Translations under genes and position numbers: made by a program | Origin: Ianthella basta | Taxonomy: Eukaryota > Porifera > Demospongiae > Verongiida > Ianthellidae | Direction of reading: 5' to 3' | Length of the DNA stretch: 64,000 bases | Assembly: GCA_964019415.1 (NCBI GenBank) | Contig: OZ025871.1 | Location: 1,690,629-1,754,628 of the forward strand | Notes under the pieces: model-generated | The model's input: only the letters and a program-made list of their open reading frames with translations | Database searches by the model: none | Told to the model about the DNA's origin: nothing | Shown: positions 13,170-27,929 of the stretch, piece after piece | How the letters are laid out: every line of letters starts with the position of its first letter | Numbering within the stretch: the first letter of the stretch is position 1

Positions 13170-14636
13170 GCTATATATATATACAGTGCACACATGGTAT
13201 TAGTCCCACATAGCAAGAGTGCCTTTCATGCAGGGATGGTCTGGCAACACCAGACTGTACATTCATTGGCATAATAATAGCAATGAGAGCAAACACTGAC
13301 TGCTACAATATGTTAAATATGGTATAATGGTACCATAAGTATTATATTGTTTGTATAGCCCAGTATACGTATAATTATATTGCATGCTTTAGTATTAATA
13401 ATGTTTTATGTAAATAATATATTCTGCAAGTCCAAACATTGGGTCATAAATTATTTGCAGCTCTTTCTAGCACTAAAGTACACAATGTAACAGGGAACAG
13501 GTACAAATTTTCACAAATTGCCACACAATTGGCCCACGCATGTTTGTACAGCTGCTAGACAACATGTGCATGTCATGGCAGCTGGTACATGTGTTTACAG
13601 TATGTAGTTTCACAAGTTCTAGTCCCACTAGCACAATGTGAATCAAATGCCAGGTATGTCTCATGTGATATTGATATGTATGTCACTTTGCCCTTCGGCC
13701 CACATTGGTCTCTCCCACGGTATGCATGCCGGGAAAGGGGGATGCCTCTGTTTGTACTTAAGATGGGAGACTAATGATATGATAATTATTAGAGATGTGA
13801 TAATTGGGGGTATCATGTCGTCGTGCAATTGGGACAATAAATTGTGAAACTGTACTGCTATAAAAATTGTTGAAGCAGTAGCACATTCGTTGTATATGCA
13901 AAAGCAAGGTAAATTGATGAGTCTTTATCTTTGCAAATGCATGCGATTGATTCACAAATTCTCAATAGACGTTTCATGAAATAAGAGCCGTCATGGACAG
14001 TATGTAAGATTCTATGATATGTTAAGCAACTATCCCGGGCCAATATGGACCCTTCATTCAGTCTCATCCCTGAATTAGCAACTCTTTCATGAATACTGGA
14101 CATGCACCCTTTCCCCACTATTCTGTACTGTGGGTTATTGCATTGTCCAAATCCTTCCCAACTAACGTGCACGGGTGAACATTGGGCAAAACCCATGAGT
14201 CAGAGTGGAGAACAAATCAAATATTAACGCTTCAGGACACCGCGCAGCCAATGCATGCAGTACATACAAGTCTTGTGGCAACCCTAGTACAACTATACAT
14301 TTAATGAGCTTTTCATGCAAATTTCGCTGTAGATCCTATATAATGTTTAGCTACTGTTTTATTGTCAAACTCTTAGTTTTCCAGAAGAAATTACATTGTC
14401 AAAATGCAATGATAAAGGTGAACAATGCATGGTTTGAGCAAGCTGAGTACTTGAGGCAATGGACATTGGATAACAGTTTAGTGCCACTGCATGGTGTCAT
14501 TGGGGAAAATGATGTTAGAAAAATTGATGTTACACCAGCTTCAGCTGAAGTGCAGTGATGGTGGCTCACCTTCAGCTAGTAGTGAGGTGTGGCAGAGGAG
14601 GAGGGCAGTGCTCAGCAGCAGAAGAAAGTGGTACAT
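10663..14636 (-). CDS. Gene C: secreted IgGFc-binding-domain protein with FN3-like C-terminus
   Basis: Three exons on the minus strand: 14636-14570 (signal peptide MYHFLLLLSTALLLC), 12974-11652 (intact IgGFc-binding domain, 440 codons) and 10958-10663. Both introns are phase 1. The predicted product is 561 aa. The last exon does not encode the linker and membrane span of genes A and B. Instead it encodes about 97 residues with a fibronectin-III pattern: a VVVQWDVP strand with Trp, a LSPLRAGHSYMAILRAVTA strand, and a C-terminal VVEFTV followed by a stop. Phase matching supports joining this exon to the domain. No transmembrane segment remains, so the protein should be secreted. The 1.6-kb first intron contains a CA microsatellite. 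The FN3 call rests on pattern only; a further unseen splice form that keeps a membrane exon is possible. Confidence 0.75.
13048..13168. repeat. (CA)n microsatellite in intron 1 of gene C
   Basis: About 120 bp of CA with occasional CG, 75 bp upstream (in gene sense) of the domain exon. Confidence 0.95.
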
Positions 14637-16223
14637 GTTTGGGCCCCACACTGATTGGGAGACTATATAGCTATATCCAGTACCAAAGTGTAGAGCTGGA
14701 GGAAAGGGAAGAAGGGGCATTCTAAGATCAAATGTAAGTACTTCACAGTAGCTAGTCTGTCTGAAAGCACCGGCCCTTTCACACACTGCCTATATTTAAC
14801 TAGCTAGCTATACAGCAGCCAGCCCCTGGTAGTGATGCACTGCACAAAACTTCCTTCTTTTCAATACTAGCTGGCAGCCTCATCTATGCAGCCTATAACT
14901 ATACTACCAATAGGGGTAACATTAATGAAATAAGCAAACACGCAAGCACAGATGTATCTAACTAGCTGCATGAGCTTGGCCACTAAAGCCAGCCCAAACC
15001 ACAAACTAACTAGCTAAGTACGTACAGGGCTTACCTATAAAGCAACAATAGCGAGTTGTAGTATATTGCTGTATAAGACCTGGAGATCTCGTACTAACCT
15101 TTGTTCACGTACAGGTGACAGTGTCCCGGACACACACATACAGCTGCAATGCAGACAGCATCTATATATACAGGGGGAGCTGGTAAGGTACTAATGACCA
15201 CCAACCTCTGTGTAGCCATGCACAGATACTGTGAATACCACACAACACACAATAGCACACACACACACTCATGAATACCATTACAAGAGCATACAGCAAT
15301 GGTTTATGAATAACACCTTGTAGCATAATCAAATACTGTAACAGTTATTATTGTCATGTTGAAGATGAAAATTATAACTACATCATGCCTTCAGTTTTCC
15401 AAGAACACTCATAAAAAATAGAGGCTTACAGCTAATAGTATGCAGAACTGCCCATTGGGCAAAATGTCCTGAATTGAGCATCCACTGGTGCTGTCTCCAT
15501 AGAAACCATTATTAAAGCACACAGGATGTTGGGTCAGCTACATACACAAACTGTTTGTGTGTGCTCATTATCTGTATGCAAACAGTTTGCTTACCATGGT
15601 GTTTGTGGTTAACTAGGTGTCACTAGAGATCAGTGCTCCCAAGCCACATCAAGACATTGCTATTCTTGCCACAGCTTCCCATTAGCTGCTAGATGACCAT
15701 ATATAGGATGTTCATAAGGCTACATACTGGATCTGACAGGTAGCTAGCTATAGAGTGGAACCAGTCTAAGATGGTCACTGCGATAGGTGCAGCGACCTTT
15801 CTAAGACCGCCAGCCTCCCTAGTACTAAATAGTACTACATTGCAGTCTACCTCTGTGTAGAGCAGCCACCTCTCTACGTATAAAGGTAGTGTTCAGTCTT
15901 GCATTGCATTGGAACTGTCCCACAGTTAATTGGCTGCATGCCTTAGACAGAGTTCATGCTCTATATCACATGTGTATGCACACATCATACAGTACAGTTG
16001 TGTAAGGGGAGTATGGTGGTTCCAGTATGGTGTAATAGCTACACTGGGAAAGTAGCGCTATTCCTGCACGGGTCTTATAAACCAGTGAACAAGCTAAGTC
16101 CTCTCATGTGGAAGTGTGGCTTGAATACATAGCACACAGAGACAACTTCACTTCTGGGGAAAGTGTGTCTTCATACTGAGTAGAGGCATTAGTATATGCA
16201 TGTAATCATTTCTTATGTTTGTA

Positions 16224-16410
16224 CAATGGCTTCACGATTTCTAGTCCAGATTGACATTTGTGCATTGCACTCCATCACATGAGTAAAGTATTGGAATGAT
16301 AGGCTCACACATAGATTGAAGCTTGTGTGAGCTTATCATCCGATACTTTACTCACGTGATCGAGTGCAATGCTCAAATGTCAATCGGGACTAGAAATGGT
16401 GATACCACTG
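16224..16410. mobile_element. Palindromic MITE-like element
   Basis: Two arms of about 86 bp (16224-16310 and 16325-16410) are near-perfect reverse complements, separated by a spacer of about 14 bp. Both arms contain TTTCTAGTCC, GACATTTG and GAGTAAAGTAT in opposite orientation. Almost the whole element would fold into a hairpin. There is no coding content. Confidence 0.8.
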
Positions 16411-17449
16411 TGATATTCCCCACCTGCTTGTTTGGCTTTGAAGTCTCTTCTCAGGATGACAAATATGTAGAAAGTAATGGCCTGGAAAGACTTCCACTGT
16501 AAAAATAGGTGCTGGGCAATATTATTTAATATCACTGGTGCAGTGCTTTTGATAAGGCTACATACCATATATATAGCACCACTGGAGTAAATCAATTATA
16601 TCAATTCCTGTGGAGATAGGTCTAATTCCTAAGCACTCCCCTTCAGACATTGGTACTCTCTTGGGATTGAATACCTGGTGGGCAGTGCTGCCAGCTCACC
16701 CAAGGGTAGCTAACAAGGGGGTCATCTGACCACCATATCTGAAAAATTCAGCCCCCTGACCCTAATAATTGAAATTGGGTGTTCACTGGATATTATATTA
16801 ACGATCGACCCCATAACCCTAGTTGTGAATGCGGAGGTCCTCCTAAATATGGTGAAGCATAATTGCATATGCCCCATCGGTCATGCTTTGACAAATCAGT
16901 GTTATGTCTATACTGCATATAGAATGTAACTTATACCACACCGAGGAGCATCATGATCAACTCCTTCACATGTGACATACATAACAGACTGTTTTCGCAC
17001 AAAGAGTGCATGACCCACTCCTGCACCCGACTACTAGTGACTAGATTTGTATATTTATAACAGAAGAGCTCGACTACTGCGTTTATTAACTCGGCATGGA
17101 ACATGTTTGTGCTTTTTTATACGCATGCATAGTTGTATGTACATATAATAATAATTGCCAATTATGTACGTAATTATACGTAAGTGGTACTTCAATATAA
17201 TAGTTGTTAGTGCATGCAACTATTGATAAGAATTAACAGGTATATAATATAATAGTATATAGCAACATAAATACTTACATTAGGCAGGCATAGAGAACCA
17301 AGGAGGGACAGGGTGACAAATTAGTGGGTCGTCACCTGACACAAGTCACACCTCCCAGACAGGAAGACAGGGCAATAGAATCAGTCACTCATAATATGTA
17401 TAGCCTAGGCTATATTTTCTGTATATAACAAAGGTCAGCTGAGTGTCCT

Positions 17450-17660
17450 CATTAGAGAGGTGTCCTTATTTTAGAGGTAGTTTGTACATATCTCTATGTA
17501 GCTACAGTAGGCACTGTCCTCATTGGAGAGGTAGAGGTAGTTTGTACATATCTCTATGTAGCTACAGTAGGCATTGTCCTCATTGGAGAGGTAGAGGTAG
17601 TTTGTACATATCTCTATGTAGCTACAGTCGGCACTGTCCTCATTAGAGAGGTGTCCTGAA
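17450..17660. repeat. 60-bp minisatellite, about three copies
   Basis: A 60-bp unit containing GAGGTAGTTTGTACATATC and CTATGTAGCTACAG is repeated with one or two substitutions. It makes short ORFs on both strands that look repetitive but are not genes. Related text appears inverted at 18060-18160. Confidence 0.9.
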
Positions 17661-18352
17661 TTCAAGTTGTCCTCTATATAAGGGGGTTCCATTGTACTAC
17701 AAACATGTATTATAAATTGGGAACACAATTGGAGTAGAATTCTGTTTCATACATGTACAGTGCAGGGAAGCTGCTTCCAATCATGATCCGTGAACTAGCA
17801 CAACACAGACTCTAGTGCAATAGCGATTTGATGAGTTATGGTGACAAGCTGCGGAGGGAGGCCGTTCTGGCGCTGCAATTGGTGAAGATGACAATCAGAC
17901 TGCTACATAACGGGACATCAAAACGTCTGTGCTTTAAAATACAATGATCAACGAGGAAGTAGACCAAATAGTACAACATTGGGTTTTGGACAGCACTGAG
18001 TGCATAAGGGCAGGTGACAAGGTTAACGGGCCATGACATTATATAGGGCTCAGAACACCTTGATGTCTCTAATGAGGCCAGTGCCTACTGTCCCAGCTAC
18101 ATAGAGATGTGTTCCAAACAACCTCTGCATTAAGGACACCTCTCTAATCAGGACACTTGGCCTGTCCCAAACTGTCCCAGAAGGTCACAGTAGAGAGATG
18201 TCACTGCCTACAATCCTGCATTTCAGTACAATTAATTTTGTACAACAAACACAAAACAATAATAGTTGGAGTCCAGTCGTGGAGGAAAGAAGAAAGAAGA
18301 AGGGAATATACGTTTTCATATATTAAATATTTAAATATATGTGCAATAATGG

Positions 18353-21971
<3,619 letters not shown>

Positions 21972-22115
21972 TTTTTCTCTTGCTCAATCTACTTTTACAC
22001 CCAAATAAGCCAGATTATGAATATCATTTTGTACTAATCACCATAGCAACGGCTCCAACAATATGTCCGTCCTGTAGGCTGACGGCTGACTGACACGCAC
22101 CTAAGAGAGAGGGAG
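21972..22115. promoter_or_regulatory. Shared bidirectional promoter of BCKDHB and STPG2
   Basis: Only 144 bp separate the two divergent start codons, so core promoters and 5' UTRs must fit here or overlap. The flanking region is richer in CpG than the surroundings. An RFX X-box match lies inside (separate entry). No TATA box is evident at a convincing distance from either start. Confidence 0.7.
22037..22050 (+). promoter_or_regulatory. Candidate RFX X-box
   Basis: ATCACCATAGCAAC matches every position of the ciliary X-box consensus RYYNYYATRRNRAC. It lies 66 bp upstream of the STPG2 start codon, within the usual promoter-proximal window for X-boxes of ciliary genes. Confidence 0.6.
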
Positions 22116-25065
22116 ATGTATGACCGCGCGCCTCGTGTATTGACTGGCACCACCGGTAGCACAACCGGTGACGTAGGACCTGGCAAGTACGACTCGGATG
22201 CTAAGTGTTTCACTGATGGTAAGCGGGGGGGGGGGACTATAATACACGGCACCAGTATTTAATATTCATCTTCCTTTCACTGTACTCTACTGAAGGGTCG
22301 ACAAGATTGGTCTAGTTGGTCTAGTTAGCTTTGAGACATGTAGGTGTAGTTCGAGGTATAGTTTGGTAGCATTGTATGGACCTATAGCCAGGACCATGGA
22401 TTAAAAGCGTCATGATGTCACTCAGGTGTTTAGTTTTCATGGGTGGGTGTAGTTGTAAGCAAACAAGCAACATGCTGTGCATTGTCTGACCTTAGCTAAC
22501 CTCATACCCAGGCACTTTTGATGAATTGCTAATTACATACATCTGCAGATGGCATGGGTACAAGGCTAGTCCAACCAGTGGGCAAAGTCCACTACATTTA
22601 CAAGGAATTTAGCCCCCCCCCAACCCCACTATTTTCTTTTTCATTGGCCACACCCCCTTGTTCACGTAACTATTTTTCTGATTGGTGCACATTGGTAGAA
22701 TTTGTTGCTAACTACGGAGTTAATTGCTGCGTGAAGAACAGTCCTTGAACAATCCTAGAATTTTGATTAGTCACACACAGTTACCCATAGCTGCATAAAC
22801 CAGTTTCACACTGTACATTCTCAGTTTTGTATGCAGCTGATGAAGGCCTTCAGGCCAAAACATCCAGCATTCAGTTGTTGATTAATCTGCTACATTACGT
22901 ATTGCCCACAAACTATTCACCTACGTACATAGATCTTAAGCTACCTAATGTAGGCCAGTGGTGTGACTGATTGCTGTGTGACTGTCATGTGACTGTCATG
23001 TGACGCCACCACAACTTCCCCTCTTCAGCTTCAGAGAGCTATGCCCCCTTCCTATCCCTGAACAAGCGCCAGTCCATCTTTGTGGACCACACCCGGCTGC
23101 AGTGTGCCCCCGGCCCCGGACGCTATGACCCAAAGGTTCCCAGCATGGCATTCAAGGGAGCCTGGTCCAGCAGCCAGGTAGGGTTGGAACAAGCTCCATA
23201 CATATATACATGGGCAAGGGACCTATGTAGCATATGAATTGTGTGCAAGTGTTATAGGCACATTGGTGGTAATAAGAAGTTGGGGCTAAGGACTCCGCTA
23301 TAACCTGGTGGAGTGGAAGTTATGTACTCCCTGCCCATTGACATTGAGCTGTCACCATTGAGTAATACAGTCAAAGCCTCGTTCTCAATCCACTTTCAGT
23401 TGCCATTTATGAATTAGTGGCTAAAAATGATCTGGGGCAAGACTGTAATTAGCACACTATCTTCATGCTACATAGGTATGCATGTGACTGTCATGTGACT
23501 ACCATGCGGGTGTCATGTGACTGTCACATGATGGCATCATGTACATAGTATCATGTGACAGTCGTGTGACCTCCCTCCTCCAGTCTGATCGCTTCAAGGA
23601 TGAAGTATCAGAGACCCCTGGCCCTGGTGCCTATGTGGTCTCCAAGTCCAGTGACTGGCTCAGGAAGACCTACCCTCCAAAGAAGAAGCAAGAAGGTACA
23701 AATGAGGTGAGTCACAACCTGATGATTTGCTCTGTGCATTAAATGGACATCTTGTGTGTGTGTGTACATGTGTGTGTGCATGCGCGTGTGTGTGTTCTCC
23801 ATGACTAAACATTCTAGGTTTTCCTATTCCAGACTCTCAACTTCTCAGCTATGCATGCATGTATGTATGTAAACAAGGTAGAATGTTATGTTATGTTATG
23901 TCAACTTAGGTACGTATGTGTAACATATGTAAATGAGAATTGTGCAGTGTCAACTTCCTCCCCTCCCCTCCCCTCCCTTCCTCCCCCCTCCCAGTTTCTC
24001 AGTGGCCGCATCCTGTACACCCGTCAGCCGACTGCTCCTTCCATCCCTGCAACTGGGCAGTGCCACGGCTACGAAGAGGGAGATGACGGGAAGCTGGTCC
24101 CTCAGGAGCAACCCCCACATGACCCTACCATGGGGCCTGCTTACTACGACACCTCACATGTAAGGGGTGGAGAGAGTGAGGAGGGAGAGGGAGGGAGAGG
24201 GAGTAAGGAAGGAGAGGGAGGGAGAGGGAGTGAGGATGGGAGGGGAGGGGAGAGGAACCATGGAGGGAAGGACTATGTACAAGGTGCTAGGACTACATAT
24301 TCCATGTACGTACTGTACTCACCCCATCCTCCTCCTCATCTTGTTCCAGGTTGATGCCCGTGCCACTGCCAAGTACAAGGGTGTGCATTTTGGACTCCTC
24401 AAGGAGAAGAGGAGTGAGTTTAAGGGACGCGATGGACCCGGGCCAGGCCTCTATGACCCACGGCCTGCCTCGGACAAGGGCACAAAGACAGGCAAGGTGT
24501 GTACAGCTGCATACCAGACAGCTCACCTTGTGTGTCTGCTGCTAACTGCAGTGTGGGTGTGTTGTGCATGGGGACGGCTGTGATGCATCACCTAGCGTTT
24601 TACCACTTCTTGCTGTATGTTGTTGTGGTATGTATGTGTGTATGTGTGTTAGGTGTGTGTGTGTGGACACACGTGTGTTTGGTTTGTGTCACTTACTACA
24701 CTACACTTCTCTGCTACAAACCTTCCCTCCCTCCCCTCCCTTCTCTTCCCCTCCCCTCCCCCCTTCCTCTCCCATCCCCTTCCCTCCCCTCCCCTCCCCT
24801 CCCCTCCCCTCCCCTCCCCCTCTCCATCCACCTCATGCAGAGTCAGGCAGGTGCCCAAAGACCAGGAAGCCGTGCTGAATCACCCAATGTGAGATCATGC
24901 AGGGCTAACCATACTCTACTGCACTTGATGTGTATGTATCAATCAGTGAACTGTGTAATGTGCTCACCTCCTTCTGCATACCTAGCTCCCAAGGTATCAT
25001 GAACTGGTCACCAAACAAGAAGAAAAGAAGGTTTGTACAGTGTAGTATGTGTGTAGCAATAACTG

Positions 25066-25157
<92 letters not shown>

Positions 25158-26299
25158 CCCACGCCCACTGCCTCCCCCCTCCCGTCAGGCTGTTCCTGGA
25201 CCTGGCCAGTATGACATCAAGTCTCAATTTGTCCGTGGGCAGCAACACCAAAAGGATGCCTATGAATCTTCCTTGGCTCCCTTTGGCTCCTCCACCAAGG
25301 TGAGCACTTCACGGAGTTGCTGAATTAGGGCATTGTATGTAAATGCCTTGGAATGACTGCATATGTATGTGTGTGTGTGTGCACAGTGCATGCGTAGTTC
25401 CATGAGAGTTATAATCTGCCTCTTTACTCTATCAGAGGTTTGTGTCTCCTAAGACGGTTGGTCCTGCTCCAGGGTCGTACAGCGATCCTCGGACAGCTCT
25501 GGAGAGCACCAGGAGGTGTGTGTGTGTGTGTGTGTGTGTGCGTGTGTGTGTGCGTGTGTGTGTGTGTATGGGTGTGTGCGTGTGTGTGTGCATGTGTGTG
25601 TGTGTGTGTGTGTGCATGTGTGTGCATAGGTGTGTGTGTGTGTGTGTGTGCGTGTGTGTGCGTGTGTGTGTGTACATGTTTATTGTAGTTGCTGTGTGCA
25701 GCTGTAATGTAAGTGGCATGTACACTACAGGCATGTTTTACGTAAGTGCATTCACTGTAGTAGGTAACCCATTTTCTCTCTACGTGTGTCTCATGTGTGT
25801 GTGTGGTTGTGTGTGGCACAGGTTGAATGGGATGATGAAGAGTCCGTTTGGACAGACTTCACTTCGGTTCAAGGAGGACAGAGCTAGCAAACACTTGCCA
25901 GGTGAGTGAGCTGTCCTCCATCAAAAGTATACCCACCCTGTCCTCCTCAATTCTTGGTATCCCTTCCAAGTCAGCGCAGCAGTATCCACTCTTCATGATC
26001 CACCTTCACTCCCTCCAAATTCACCTCTCTAAAGCACTCCTGTGTGTCAAAAAGTGCTGTTAACATGTTGTATTGAAAACATAGCTTTTAAATTGGGAAT
26101 ACACAATAATATAATAGAAGGTAATATCAGAATTTCAGTCACATTTTCAATTCAATTGTGCTCCACATCTGTGTGCAGGCCCTGGATCTTACAATGACGG
26201 TGCAGCCACCAGCCTGGCTGCCACACTGGGGAAGAATGCACTGTACGTATGTCAGCCAAAGTTGTTTACTGTGGCTATCTGGATGTATTGGCACACCTG

Positions 26300-26338
<39 letters not shown>

Positions 26339-27447
26339 TGTGTGTGATTTCATTTTCAATGCTCAGAGTGGACTATCTAGGTGTAAAAACTGCATTTGGT
26401 TCAACTTCAGTGCGCACAGAATCAATGGTGAAGAAAGATGCTCTAAACATGCCAGGCGAGTGCTGTATGCAGTGTGTGTGTGGAAGAGGGGGGGGGGGGA
26501 TAAACTCCAGACCTTTTACCACATACAGTATGTATTAACTGTAGCTGTGATGATACTCACCACACAGGTCCCTCTCACTACTCTCTGGGTGGAGACCAGC
26601 CTCCCACCAGCCAGCCATACCAGAAGGCATCAGCCAACTTTGCTTCCACCTCTCGAAGACTGTATCAGCCTCCTCCCATTGTCACCAGCATCCCCCCTCC
26701 TGGGTCGTATGAAGTGGCAGACTCACATAAAACTACTCAAGGTGTGTGTGTGTGTTTAAGGTCTTGTAGAAAATTATCCCATGGGAGGCCTGAATATGGT
26801 AATTTGCCCCCCAGGAGGCCAAATACGAAAATTTTACTTCTATTCTTTTATGTGTGTACTTGTAGAAAAAATGGATTCAAAGAAGGGTGCCTATAGCAGG
26901 CCTGGGTTCAACTCCACCAGCACTCGGGCACACAAGCCTGGAGACATACTCGTGGAAGAGCCATACAGTGGAAACCCAGGTACATACACACACATACTTG
27001 TGCATGTACACACTCTGACACTCATGCACTTCTTCGGTTCCTTGTCCACTGTGATGTACATAGGGCTGGTCCCAGGACTGGGATATACTGTATCTTCATA
27101 GCTACAGTAAGTCCTTTCACAGGCAAGGCGGCTAGTCTCATGCTAAAACTTCCGTGGGCTGGTGGACTGTAGGGTGCCTGGATGTTGATGGCCATGTTAG
27201 TTGTCCATCTGCCAGCCAAGCCAACAGGCCCACACACATAAACACACACAGTTACACACTGCTACTGTTATTTCACTATAATTATTCTGTTGCTCCTCTC
27301 GCTTGTGCACCAGGTCCTGGTGAGTATGAGACCAGAGCCAATCTGACCATGGCAGGCAAGCAGGGAGAGATGTATGCCAGAGAACCACGGTTTAGGACAC
27401 CACAGAATGCTGTACCTGGACCAGGAGCATACTCGGTGTGTATGTGT

Positions 27448-27496
<49 letters not shown>

Positions 27497-27555
27497 GTGT
27501 GTGTGTGTGTGTGCGTGTGTGTGTGTGTGCGTGTGTGTGTATGTGTGTGTCACCA

Positions 27556-27596
<41 letters not shown>

Positions 27597-27763
27597 TTTT
27601 GCTCTGCCATTCCCTCCGTTCACAGTTGAGTGTTCCCCTTCGTGACACTCTGTTGAAAGGGACTTTCAATGCCTCACTGAAGAACCCTCTCTCCAGTGAC
27701 TTCATGAGGAGGCAGGATGTTGTTGCTGCTAAAAGAAAGCAAACATTTGTGCTGGAAGTCTAA
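22116..27763 (+). CDS. STPG2: Sperm-tail PG-rich repeat-containing protein 2
   Basis: Sixteen exons join in phase to 583 codons plus stop: 22116-22218, 23029-23177, 23584-23706, 23995-24159, 24350-24496, 24841-24888, 24986-25030, 25189-25299, 25436-25515, 25822-25901, 26179-26242, 26367-26455, 26568-26741, 26866-26979, 27314-27435 and 27626-27763. The start MYDRAPR and the following [15 protein letters not shown] and LPRYHEL segments recall vertebrate STPG2. At least eight PG-rich repeats are visible as PGPG-Y cores ([65 protein letters not shown]), each usually followed by SPFG- or AFGS-like text. Such proteins associate with axonemal microtubules in sperm flagella or cilia. The intron after exon 12 has a GC donor (26456), and exon 2 has two usable acceptors 6 bp apart (exon start 23029 or 23035). 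The gene is longer than human STPG2. Confidence 0.9.
25071..25155. repeat. (CA)n microsatellite in STPG2 intron 7
   Basis: About 85 bp of CA, ending 33 bp before the exon 8 acceptor. Confidence 0.95.
25516..25672. repeat. (GT)n tract abutting the STPG2 exon 9 donor
   Basis: About 157 bp of GT with GC, AT and GG interruptions, beginning at the first base of intron 9. Confidence 0.95.
26303..26339. repeat. (GT)n microsatellite in STPG2 intron 11
   Basis: About 37 bp of GT, 28 bp before the exon 12 acceptor. Confidence 0.9.
27436..27595. repeat. (GT)n tract abutting the STPG2 exon 15 donor
   Basis: About 160 bp of GT with interruptions that starts at the intron's first base and fills most of the 190-bp intron. 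Confidence 0.95.
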
Positions 27764-27849
27764 CCAAATGTGCTTTAAATAAGCTTGCATTGATTATGAA
27801 CTTATTGGCATGACATTGTATTAAGTATGACAGTGTACAATTCTGGCGA

Positions 27850-27929
27850 CTCACGTGATCCCGAATTTTTGGCGCTTTTTCGCGCGTTGTATGTACATAA
27901 ATGGCCGCTTTGCAGTAGTGCAGTAGGAG
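27850..27929 (+). promoter_or_regulatory. PMS2 promoter with E2F-like and E-box motifs
   Basis: Only 166 bp separate the STPG2 stop from the PMS2 start. In this gap TTTGGCGC (27868-27875) matches the E2F consensus, TTTTCGCGC (27877-27885) is a second E2F-like site, and a CACGTG E-box lies at about 27853-27858. The region is CpG-rich compared with adjacent DNA. Motif matches only. Confidence 0.5.

Larger units (their letters stand above)
14640..18352. other. Gene-poor interval between gene C and BCKDHB
   Basis: I find no supportable gene. The interval contains a partial copy of the GTGGAACC inverted-repeat family (about 15753-15900), a long palindrome (16224-16410) and a 60-bp tandem repeat (about 17450-17660). 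Related sequence lies in inverted orientation at about 18060-18160. The proximal upstream region of gene C lies at the left edge. Confidence 0.55.

Noticed and set aside
24167..24349. Gly/Glu/Arg-rich ORF in STPG2
   Set aside because: It is purine-rich intron sequence between exons 4 and 5; the conserved exons join in phase without it.
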